15,555 nucleotides of DNA. Origin: DATKXO01 sp035528995. GTDB taxonomy: Bacteria; Planctomycetota; Phycisphaerae; UBA1845. Each line of letters starts with the position of its first letter. Within the stretch, counting starts at the first letter, position 1. The translations under genes and the position numbers were made by a program. The notes beneath the pieces are model-generated. The model was not told the DNA's origin. It saw only the letters and a list, made by a program, of their open reading frames with translations, and did no database searches. This document shows positions 1-6,290 of the stretch, one piece after another. The stretch is taken from assembly GCA_035528995.1 (NCBI GenBank), contig DATKXO010000263.1:1-15555 (forward strand), read 5' to 3'.

Positions 1-708
1 CGTCACGCCGGTGGCGTCCTGCTCCGCGTTGATGGCGTCGATGATATCCACCGTGCTGGCGCTGGCCGGGAAGCTGAGCGTGATGATCCCGTCGACGCCT
101 TGCACGTCGATGGTCACGCCCCCGGCGGTGCTTATGGCCGACGCCGGGAAGGTCAACTGGGCCTTCTGCGCCGAGGTGCTGACCTCGACCTCGACGGGGA
201 TGAAGTCGCGGGTGCCGAAACTGGCCCCCAGGACGCTGACGTCGGCCAGCATGGTGGTGTCCACGCCGCTGGTGACGTAGTCCAGACCGCCGTCCAGCAG
301 CTTTCGCCCGGCGAAGGTGGTGGTGTTGGCGATCCGGGCGATCGAGTCGATGGCGGAGTCGATCTGCAACTGGTTGGCGTCGCGTTCCTCGTCGGAGAAG
401 GCCCCGGTGTTGGCGGCCTCAACGAGTTTGGCCTGGATGTCGGAGAGCAGTGCGGACACCTCGTCCAGAGCGCCCTCGGTGGTGGCGATGACGTTGATGG
501 CCCGCTGGGAGTTGCGGATGGCCTGCTGTGAGGCGGCGATCTCGCTGCGCAGGCGTTCGGAGACGATCAGGCCGGCCGGGTCGTCCGCACCGCGGTTGAT
601 CTTCAACCCGGTGGAGAGTCTCTGGAGTGACTGGCCCAGGTCAAACTGCGAGCGTCGCAAGCCTCGCTGGGATACCAAGGACGGGATGTTGGTGTTGATG
701 GTACTCAT
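1..708 (-). CDS. fliC: Flagellin, N-terminal 236 residues (3' end outside window)
   Basis: This is the filament subunit, exported through the flagellar type III apparatus and polymerised at the cell surface. The start ATG at 708 is preceded by GGGAGG, and the reading frame is open to base 1, so the C-terminal part lies outside. Residues 1-11 read MSTINTNIPSL, the usual flagellin opening. They are followed by the conserved D0/D1 helix with SLQRLSTGLKINRGADDPAG (about 27-46), a second helix around NSQRAINVIATTEGAL (66-81), and the D1 end TTFAGRKLLDGG (130-141). From about residue 183 a Flagellin_IN-like module begins (TIDV near 199-202, then IIDAINAEQDATGVT at 222-236). The conserved N-terminus makes the family call secure; a FlgL-like or minor flagellin paralogue cannot be excluded without the C-terminus. 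It follows csrA after a 134-base leader that carries a CsrA-type hairpin. Confidence 0.97.
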   Translation of the reverse strand, partial: MSTINTNIPSLVSQRGLRRSQFDLGQSLQRLSTGLKINRGADDPAGLIVSERLRSEIAASQQAIRNSQRAINVIATTEGALDEVSALLSDIQAKLVEAANTGAFSDEERDANQLQIDSAIDSIARIANTTTFAGRKLLDGGLDYVTSGVDTTMLADVSVLGASFGTRDFIPVEVEVSTSAQKAQLTFPASAISTAGGVTIDVQGVDGIITLSFPASASTVDIIDAINAEQDATGVT

Positions 709-710
709 CA

Positions 711-726
711 CAATCCTCCCTGATTG
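711..726 (-). promoter_or_regulatory. Flagellin Shine-Dalgarno hairpin, candidate CsrA site
   Basis: On the transcript strand the sequence is CAATC-AGGGAG-GATTG: a perfect 5-bp stem (726-722 with 715-711), extendable by one G-U pair (727/710), closing a six-base loop. The loop starts with AGGGA, which fits the CsrA core ARGGA, and is closed by a C-G pair as in high-affinity CsrA targets. The loop contains the flagellin Shine-Dalgarno, and the start codon begins two bases below the stem. CsrA bound here would block ribosome loading. The structure is seen in the sequence; binding is inferred from the family and from csrA and fliW lying next door. Confidence 0.65.
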
Positions 727-842
727 CTTCGGGTCTGACCGGTGAGGCCGTACCGCGAAGGGCTGTCCCTATTGTGCCCGGGAGTGCGCCGGTCCGCGCG
801 AGTGAGGCGGTCGGAGCCGTCCCACCGGGTGCACAACGGCGT

Positions 843-1112
843 TCATTCTTCCTTCTTGTTCCGGTTGTTGTTCGGGGCGTCCTTTTGTCGTTTGGGTCTT
901 TTAACAACGTCCTTTATCTCGTCGGGACTCATCTGGGCGGCCTGGGCGTTCTCGCGCTTGATGGCGTCATAGACCTCTTTGCGATGCACGGGCACCTCGG
1001 GGGGTGCGGTGATGCCCAGGCGAACCTTGTCCCCGCGTATATCCACGATCGTGATCTGGACGTCGTCGCCGATCATGATCGTCTCATCGCGTGTTCGAGA
1101 TAGCACCAACAT
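843..1112 (-). CDS. csrA: Carbon storage regulator CsrA, translational repressor
   Basis: CsrA is a small dimeric RNA-binding protein that recognises GGA in hairpin loops and represses translation. Residues 1-60 match the family throughout: MLVLSR at the N-terminus, the beta-strand region IMIGDDVQITIVDIRGDKVRLGI, and VPVHRKEVY with Arg44, the key RNA-contacting residue. At 89 residues it is longer than the enterobacterial protein (about 61). The extra C-terminal 30 residues are highly basic and low in complexity (KRPKRQK, then NNNRNKKEE). CsrA proteins that pair with FliW commonly have an extended C-terminus that takes part in the FliW contact. The ATG at 1112 is preceded by AAGGAAGGAG with a 6-base spacer. 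It sits between fliW and flagellin, the classic partner-switch arrangement. Confidence 0.98.
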   Translation of the reverse strand: MLVLSRTRDETIMIGDDVQITIVDIRGDKVRLGITAPPEVPVHRKEVYDAIKRENAQAAQMSPDEIKDVVKRPKRQKDAPNNNRNKKEE

Positions 1113-1262
1113 CCATGGCTCCTTCCTTGGTCATGCCGATGCCTCGTTCCAGCTCACCCCGCAAGCGACCCGCCTCCGGCGAGCTTGGCGGGCCGATCCG
1201 CTGTGCCGACGCGCATCCGGCGGAGCGGCGACCGCAGCGGAGAGCCGGGGGTGGCTCCAAAC
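1113..1262 (-). promoter_or_regulatory. GGA-rich csrA leader, possible CsrA autoregulation
   Basis: The minus-strand leader between the candidate promoter and csrA contains eight GGA triplets in about 150 bases. Two are in the Shine-Dalgarno AAGGAAGGAG and one overlaps the start codon (ATGGATG). The SD-proximal copy reads ACCAAGGAAGG, where a two-pair CC/GG stem would close an AAGGAA loop with an ARGGA core. That stem is weak. CsrA is known to repress its own translation in several bacteria, so feedback here is plausible but inferred. Confidence 0.35.
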
Positions 1263-1288
1263 GCGGAATCGGGCAGCCACGGCTCTTG

Positions 1289-1334
1289 ACGTGCACTGCA
1301 CGTGATTATAGGCCGCGGCGGCGCCGAATTACCA
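1289..1334 (-). promoter_or_regulatory. Candidate csrA promoter with palindromic operator
   Basis: On the minus strand a perfect TATAAT (1310-1305) lies 192 bases before csrA. One base downstream is a perfect 15-base palindrome, ACGTGCA-G-TGCACGT on this strand (1303-1289). A start site about 7 bases after the -10 would fall inside the palindrome, which is where a repressor operator would act. The -35 region is poor: TGGTAA (1334-1329) at 18 bases matches only 3 of 6. The palindrome and the -10 hexamer are plain in the sequence; promoter activity and a bound regulator are inferred. Confidence 0.45.
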
Positions 1335-1342
1335 CCGCTGGC

Positions 1343-1792
1343 TCATCCCGTTCGGGCCAGCGTCTCGGGCGCCGGGATCCGCGTCAGCGGATGGCGGGTC
1401 GAGTACCGCTGGTCGCTGAGCACCGACTGCCGCGCCGCCCGAGTGGCTACGTTGATGACCAGCGGCCCCTGCAGGTTGCCGGTCAACATCCCGTCCACCT
1501 TGTTGACGATGATGAAGACCTGGGCGCCCTCGACCGAGTCCAGTCCGAGCCGCTCCAGCTCCTCCCCCCGAACGGGAACGCGGTAGTCGGCCACGAACAG
1601 CCGGGGGTCGGTGACCACAAAGGCCAGTCCGGCACACTCGGTCGATTGCAGCCAGTAGAACCCGCTGTCCTGACCGGTCTGGATCAGGGCAAAGCGACGG
1701 TACTCCGGGAAGCCGAGGATTCCGTCGGCAAAGTCGATCAGCCGCCGTTCGTCCACCTCGAGCTGTCCGAATCGCGACGTTTCAATAATCAT
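1343..1792 (-). CDS. fliW: Flagellar assembly factor FliW, CsrA antagonist
   Basis: FliW binds CsrA allosterically and relieves repression of flagellin translation; free flagellin displaces it, closing a feedback loop. The 149-residue length is normal for the family. Conserved features are FADGILGFPEYRRF (21-34), FYWLQS (45-50), FVVTDP (58-63), a VFIIVNK strand (92-98) and LTGNLQGPLVINVATRAARQ (103-122), with the closing RYSTRHPL (129-136). The frame is open upstream to 1921, but the ATG at 1792 gives the canonical start MIIETSRFG, has GGGAG seven bases upstream, and avoids an arginine-rich unconserved extension. It lies 270 bases after flgL and 230 before csrA. Confidence 0.96.
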   Translation of the reverse strand: MIIETSRFGQLEVDERRLIDFADGILGFPEYRRFALIQTGQDSGFYWLQSTECAGLAFVVTDPRLFVADYRVPVRGEELERLGLDSVEGAQVFIIVNKVDGMLTGNLQGPLVINVATRAARQSVLSDQRYSTRHPLTRIPAPETLARTG

Positions 1793-1839
1793 CGCGTTAC
1801 TCCCGCAGTCCTTCCTGTTCGATCGTCGTCCGAGGGGTG

Positions 1840-1903
1840 TCGGCCGACCGACGGCCGATTCCCGGCACGCCCCCGGGATCGCCGGCGGATCGGCTGGCGA
1901 CCC
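1840..1903 (-). other. Two inverted repeats in the flgL-fliW intergenic region
   Basis: Bases 1840-1858 form a perfect inverted repeat, TCGGCCG-TCGGT-CGGCCGA on the minus strand (7-bp stem, 5-base loop). Just upstream on that strand, GGGTCGCC (1903-1896) can pair with GGCGATCCC (1883-1875) with one bulged base. Neither is followed by a T tract, so an intrinsic terminator is not supported. They could form a structured fliW leader, slow 3' decay of the flgL message, or be chance pairing in GC-rich DNA. The rest of 1793-2062 shows no convincing gene or promoter. Confidence 0.4.
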
Positions 1904-2062
1904 GCGGCCCGGCGTCTCCACGCGGGACGATCGTATCCCCGTAGCGGCGAGCGGACTGCTGTCCCGCCTACGAGGCTGTGTGATGCTCCGCTTGATACCG
2001 CGGCTTCATTCCCCAACGCCGGTCGGACAAGCGTGATGTAGGATGTTGGTGTCATCACCTTG

Positions 2063-3991
2063 TCATTCCAGAAAGTTCATCAGTGAGAGATTCAGTGACT
2101 GGCCGCCGGTCAACAGGGCCGCCTGCAGAGCGGTCTGAGCCTGCTGGAAGCGCGTCACCGCCTCGGTGTAATCCAGGTCGCGCAGCTCGGAGACGAGCTG
2201 CTGGGTGGCGAGCACGGCGTTCTCGGTCTGTTGCCGGCGGCTCTGCATGGCCTGGGCCCGGGCGCCGACGACGCCGCGCACGCGGTTGACCTCGTTGATG
2301 AAACCGTTCACGCGTGAGGCCGCGTCGGTGATGCCGCGGGTGTCGTCGGCCCGCAGGGCCCGCTCCAGGTCGATCAGGGCGGTCAGCACGCCGTCGGTGC
2401 GCGTGGTGTTCACGTCGTCGCCGATCAGCTCGGTCTGGGGGTCCTCGACCGCTCCGCTGAGGCCCAGGTCGTCGAGCGCGTAGGACAGATTCAGTCGGCC
2501 GATCGACAACCGGCCGTCGCCACCCGTGCCGTCCACCACGCGAATTCCGTTGCCGGTAGCCGAGAGCGACGCACTGATGCCCACGCCGGCCTCGTCCGCG
2601 GCCGCGTTGATCGCATCGATCACGTCGCCGATGGTGGCGGCATCGTCCAGGTTGACGTCGACTGTGGCGCCGTCCTTGGCCGTAATGCGCAGGTCGTCCT
2701 GGCCCTGGACCGTCTCGATGCCCCGTCCGAAGTTCAGGTCGGCCAGGCGCGTATCGAGGTCGAGGGTGCGCAGGCCGAGCTGCGACGCCGTTGTCCCGCC
2801 GTCCTCGGCGATGCTGAGGTTGGCCCCGGAGACCTGATTGATCACGTCGATGCCGGTTCCGGACTGGTTGATCCGGGCGGTGACGTACAGACCGGCGTTG
2901 TTGATGGCGTTGAGGATGTCCTGCACTGTCTCGGCGGCGCTCAGGTCGATTGTGGCGGTGGTGCCGCCGTTGGTGACGGTCAGCCCGCCGGTCAGATCCA
3001 GGCCCGCCCCGCCGGCCAGGTCGGCCACCGCGGTGGTGCGGGTCAACCGGCGACGCAGCGAGGTGCTCTCGATCGGGTCGGCGGTCGGGTCCGGCGTCAA
3101 CAGGCCCAGATCGGCGGCGACGCGGCCCCCGCTGACCTCGCGGACGGTGACCGGCCCACCCACCGGCGTGAGCGTGATGCTGTCGTCGCCGAGTGACGCG
3201 TTGACCAGCCCGCCGGCCGCATCGTTGATCAGATCGACCAGGTCGCCCAGGCTGTCCGCAGTGGTCAGGTCGATGGTGATCGGAGGATCGCCGTCGCGGG
3301 CGATCACCAGCGAACCCAGCTGCAGCGGCAGGCCCTCGGCCCGAGCAACGTCCTCCAACCGGGTGTCGGCCGTCAGTCGCGGGCTCAGATCGACGGCGCC
3401 GGCCACGCCGGCCGACAGGGCACCGAACAAGGCGTCCCCGCTGAGATTGACCGGTTCCTCTTCGAGAAGTGCCACTCGGGCGAGGATGTCGCCCGTATCG
3501 CCGGTGTAGGCCACGCCGCCCAGGATCGATTGGAACGGCGCGTTCTGCGTGTCGCGACCGGCGAAGAGGAAGCTCCCGTTGAATTGCCGGTTGCCGATGG
3601 TGACGAGCTGATCGACGATGTCGGCGATCAGCTCGGCCGCCGCTTCCCGCTCCTCGGCACTGGCCAAGGCGCCGACGTTCTGACTGGCGATGGCGTGGGC
3701 GTCGGAGAGCAGTCCGTGCACCTCCGAAATGGCGGCGTCGGTGACGTCCAGGACACTGCCGGCGTGCTGGAGGTTCTCGAGGATCTGGTCCTGTCGCCCG
3801 GTGACGTTCTCGAACTGCAGGACCTGAGTGGCGGCGGCCGGGTCCTCGCTGGGGGCGCCGAAGGCTCGTCCGGTGGCCAGACGGTTCTGCTGGGTGAGCA
3901 GGTCGAGCGTGCTTCGCCGCAGCGACTCCAGCAGAGTCGTGGTCTGCTGGTTGAAGGACACTCGCGTCAGGTTGATGGGGCTCAGAGCCAT
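2063..3991 (-). CDS. flgL: Hook-filament junction protein FlgL (HAP3), expanded
   Basis: FlgL is the second junction protein between hook and filament, exported with FlgN help. The ends are canonical. At the N-terminus, NLTRVSFNQQ is followed by a helix with LLTQQNRLATGRAFGAPSED (31-50) and NRQFNGSFLFAGRDT (134-148). The C-terminal helix is RQQTENAVLATQQLVSELRDLDYTEAVTRFQQAQTALQAAL. At 642 residues it is about twice the usual 300-320. The excess is three consecutive modules of about 90-100 residues at roughly 205-298, 316-408 and 412-511. Each has a T(I/V)D(L/V/N)-type strand, a DLVDLIN / DILNAIN / DVIDAIN helix and a closing LGL or DLGL, matching the Flagellin_IN pattern. The ATG at 3991 has only a weak ribosome site (GGTGAG 11 bases up). 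It follows flgK after 41 bases. Confidence 0.93.
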   Translation of the reverse strand: MALSPINLTRVSFNQQTTTLLESLRRSTLDLLTQQNRLATGRAFGAPSEDPAAATQVLQFENVTGRQDQILENLQHAGSVLDVTDAAISEVHGLLSDAHAIASQNVGALASAEEREAAAELIADIVDQLVTIGNRQFNGSFLFAGRDTQNAPFQSILGGVAYTGDTGDILARVALLEEEPVNLSGDALFGALSAGVAGAVDLSPRLTADTRLEDVARAEGLPLQLGSLVIARDGDPPITIDLTTADSLGDLVDLINDAAGGLVNASLGDDSITLTPVGGPVTVREVSGGRVAADLGLLTPDPTADPIESTSLRRRLTRTTAVADLAGGAGLDLTGGLTVTNGGTTATIDLSAAETVQDILNAINNAGLYVTARINQSGTGIDVINQVSGANLSIAEDGGTTASQLGLRTLDLDTRLADLNFGRGIETVQGQDDLRITAKDGATVDVNLDDAATIGDVIDAINAAADEAGVGISASLSATGNGIRVVDGTGGDGRLSIGRLNLSYALDDLGLSGAVEDPQTELIGDDVNTTRTDGVLTALIDLERALRADDTRGITDAASRVNGFINEVNRVRGVVGARAQAMQSRRQQTENAVLATQQLVSELRDLDYTEAVTRFQQAQTALQAALLTGGQSLNLSLMNFLE

Positions 3992-4032
3992 AGGCCAGTC
4001 ATCTCACCAGGCGTTTCGGGTCGGGCCCGGTG

Positions 4033-5763
4033 CTAGCGCACCAGGGCCAACAGCTCCGCCAGCATCCGGTCCACGGTGACCACGTATCGAGCGGCGCCCT
4101 GGTAGGCCCGCTCGAACTTCAACAACTGAATCGCCTCCTCGTCGAGGTTCACGCCGCTGATGCTTTCCTTCTGGGTCCGCAGCGCGGTGAGCACCGCATC
4201 GGTGGCCTCGAAGTCGTCCAGGGCATTGGCGCCGGCGACGGCCACGTCGTTGGCGATCCGTGCGTAGCCCTCGGTCACCGAGCTTCCGCTCAGCAGGTCG
4301 CTGGCGGCGGCGCTCACCGAGGCCAGACGTCCGGCGTTCGATCCGTCCCCCTGGAGATTCACCATTGAGGCGGCCAACATCGAGGGGGACCCGCTCAACG
4401 CCTGGTTGACGGCGATGTCCGCCGCCCCGCGACCATCGAAGAACGTGTTGATCCCCAGGGCGGCCAGCAGGCTCGCCGTGTCCTGGCGGAACTGCTCGCC
4501 GTCGTGGCCGAAGGTGAAGCTCAGGCCCACGTCGGCCTGGAACTGCAGCCGGCCGTCCGCGGTGATCGAAGCGGTCACGCCGTCGACCGTGTCGCTGATG
4601 TCGGCGGCCAGCGATTCCAGGGTGGTGTCGTCATCGATGCCGTCCAGGTCCACGTTGATCTGATAGGCCACGACCGTGCCCGTAGCGTCGTCGGTGACGG
4701 CGATGAAGAAGCTGCCGTTCTCGGGGGAAGAGGGCAGTCCCGTGTCGGGGCTGTTCAGGGCGGCCGCGGTGTCCTTGACGTCGTAGGTTGCGGTGACGTC
4801 GGTGAAGCCCGCGAGGCCCTGGCCGTCGGCATGGACGCGGTTGACCTCGAAGATCAGGGCCGTGGCCAGTTCGTCGATGGCGTCGAGCCGCCCGTAGGCG
4901 TGCTCATCGCGGGAGGTGATCAAGCCCTCGATCTGACCGCCGCGCACCGCGACCGGCGATCCGCTGTCGGCGAACTGGATAACGGTTCGAGCGAACCGCC
5001 CGTCCACCGTCTCTTCGGTGGTCAAGCCGCGGGAGACCCCGCCCATAATCAACGGCTCGGAACCGATGTAGACGTTGATGGTTCCGTCCGACTGGTGGCG
5101 CACGTTGATGTCGAACAGTTCGCTCAGTTCGCGCAGGAGGGTGTCGCGCTGGTCCTGAAGGGCGTGGGCCGTTCCGGGCCGCCCGGCCTGGGCCGTGCCG
5201 ATCTCGCCGTTGAGTTCGGCGATCTGGTCTGCAAGCCGATCGGCCTCGGTGACCAACTCGGCGATCTGGCCGTCGATCTCGTCGCCCAGGTTCTTCAGGT
5301 CGGCCCGCAGCGTGGACAGCGAGGAGGCCAACTGGGCGCCGTTGGCCAGAGCGATGTCGCGGAGCCCCAGATCGGTGGGATCGTTCTGGACCGCGTCGAA
5401 GCTGTTGAAGAACTCGGTGAGCTGGCTGGAGATGGACGCCCCGGTGGTCTCATCGAAATAGGCTTCGACCCGCCCGATGGACCGCTGCACGGTCGAGGTC
5501 GATTCGAGATTTCCGATGGCGGCCCGGAGGCGGTTCTCGAGCGATTCGTCCAGGTTACGCTTGAGTTCGGTCAGGGCCACGCCCGCGCCGGGCTGGAACC
5601 CTTCCGGCAGCGCCGGGCCGTGTACGGCCGACAGGCCGCTGGTCTGCCGGGTGTAGTCGGGGTTGCCCGCGTTGGAGACGTTGTTGCCGAGCACCTGCAT
5701 GGCGCTCTGGTACGTCGCCAAGGCGCTGCGACCGATGTGTAGGGCGGTGTTGACCAGTCCCAT
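4033..5763 (-). CDS. flgK: Hook-filament junction protein FlgK (HAP1)
   Basis: FlgK is the first junction protein laid on the hook tip. Its 576 residues are close to the family norm. The N-terminus has the rod/hook motif: IGRSALATYQSAMQVLGNNVSNAGNPDYTRQ (10-40). A coiled-coil segment follows (about 150-216, with LADQIAELNGEIGTAQ), then LFDINV and the FEVNRVHADG motif (305-314). A central insert (about 349-445) contains VDLDGIDDDTTLESLAADI and ends LLAALGINTFFDG, a module seen in large FlgKs. The C-terminal helix, ISGVNLDEEAIQLLKFERAYQGAARYVVTVDRMLAELLAL, is diagnostic. The ATG at 5763 lies five bases after the flgN stop, so the two are probably translationally coupled. Confidence 0.97.
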   Translation of the reverse strand: MGLVNTALHIGRSALATYQSAMQVLGNNVSNAGNPDYTRQTSGLSAVHGPALPEGFQPGAGVALTELKRNLDESLENRLRAAIGNLESTSTVQRSIGRVEAYFDETTGASISSQLTEFFNSFDAVQNDPTDLGLRDIALANGAQLASSLSTLRADLKNLGDEIDGQIAELVTEADRLADQIAELNGEIGTAQAGRPGTAHALQDQRDTLLRELSELFDINVRHQSDGTINVYIGSEPLIMGGVSRGLTTEETVDGRFARTVIQFADSGSPVAVRGGQIEGLITSRDEHAYGRLDAIDELATALIFEVNRVHADGQGLAGFTDVTATYDVKDTAAALNSPDTGLPSSPENGSFFIAVTDDATGTVVAYQINVDLDGIDDDTTLESLAADISDTVDGVTASITADGRLQFQADVGLSFTFGHDGEQFRQDTASLLAALGINTFFDGRGAADIAVNQALSGSPSMLAASMVNLQGDGSNAGRLASVSAAASDLLSGSSVTEGYARIANDVAVAGANALDDFEATDAVLTALRTQKESISGVNLDEEAIQLLKFERAYQGAARYVVTVDRMLAELLALVR

Positions 5764-5768
5764 GACTC

Positions 5769-6290
5769 TTATCCCACGGCTTCGAACAATCGCCTGGGGG
5801 CCGTCGCGACGGACCGACCGGCGAAGGAGTAGGCGCTGCTGCGATCCGGCGGCGCCGTCACGGCCGACAACACGGTGTCCAGGTGCTCGAGCACGTCGGT
5901 GCTGAGGCGTCCGGCGACCCGGTTTCGTCGCTCGATCCGTCGGGCCAGCTCCTGAAGTCGCCCGGCGCTGGCCCGAAGTCGCCGGCCATGCGGAGCCGGG
6001 AGCCGTTCGGCCATCTGGGTCGCGGTGAGCCGTCGGGCCTTCTGCGGCGACATGCCGAAGGAGCGCCCGACGCGGTCGGTGAGCACGCGTCGCAGGCCCT
6101 CCTTCTCACCGACCTGAGCGACCAGGTCCTGTTCGCGGCCCAGGCACTCGTTCATGCCGGGCACGTCGCAGACGCGCATGCGGTCGATCTTGCGGTCGAT
6201 GACCTCGGCCAGCTCGCCATGGAGCTTTTCGAGCCGATCCAGCACCATGATCAGTTCATCGCAGTAGTCGGTGTCGCGGTCTTCTTTCAC
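5769..6290 (-). CDS. flgN: FlgN-type flagellar export chaperone
   Basis: FlgN-family proteins are cytoplasmic, mostly helical chaperones that bind the C-termini of FlgK and FlgL and deliver them to the export gate. This 173-residue protein has no signal peptide. It is rich in heptad-like charged helices: LIMVLDRLEKLHGELAEVIDRKIDRMR (14-40), REQDLVAQVGEKEGLRRVL (52-70) and a third around LQELARRIERRNRVAGRL. Sequence identity within FlgN is low, so the call rests on size, helical character and position directly before flgK and flgL. The GTG start at 6290 overlaps the preceding stop as GTGA, with GGGGAGAG six bases upstream. FlgM, which often precedes flgN, is not found. Confidence 0.8.
   Translation of the reverse strand: MKEDRDTDYCDELIMVLDRLEKLHGELAEVIDRKIDRMRVCDVPGMNECLGREQDLVAQVGEKEGLRRVLTDRVGRSFGMSPQKARRLTATQMAERLPAPHGRRLRASAGRLQELARRIERRNRVAGRLSTDVLEHLDTVLSAVTAPPDRSSAYSFAGRSVATAPRRLFEAVG

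Noticed and set aside
1084..1296. A 70-codon frame in the csrA leader ending over the csrA start
   Set aside because: It begins inside the palindrome, has no ribosome site, and its product is Arg/Pro/Cys-rich with no family resemblance.
1286..1311. A plus-strand promoter reading TTGACG then TATAGG around the palindrome
   Set aside because: Spacing is only about 15 bases, the -10 match is weak, and it would drive transcription antisense into fliW with no gene to express. The minus-strand TATAAT is a better explanation.
1343..1921. A longer FliW starting at 1921
   Set aside because: The extra 43 residues are unconserved and low in complexity. The ATG at 1792 gives the family N-terminus and has a Shine-Dalgarno at good distance.
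1789..2058. An 89-codon minus-strand frame filling the flgL-fliW gap, starting four bases after the flgL stop and overlapping the fliW start as ATGA
   Set aside because: The geometry is tempting, but third-position GC (about 63% by hand count) is well below the neighbours, and rare-looking CGA, GGA and AGA codons are frequent. The product is arginine-rich and unconserved in appearance, and a strong inverted repeat runs through it.
2083..3991. Possible CRISPR or DNA-level tandem repeat in the repetitive flgL region
   Set aside because: The repetition is at protein level (three modules of about 90-100 residues) with diverged nucleotides. There are no short identical repeats with unique spacers.
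4504..5742. Long plus-strand frames such as 4504-5742, 6607-7908 and 11807-13171
   Set aside because: They are antisense shadows of flgK, flgI/flgH and murD. They are Gly/Val/Asp/Gln-rich with no family motifs, and the minus-strand genes are unambiguous.
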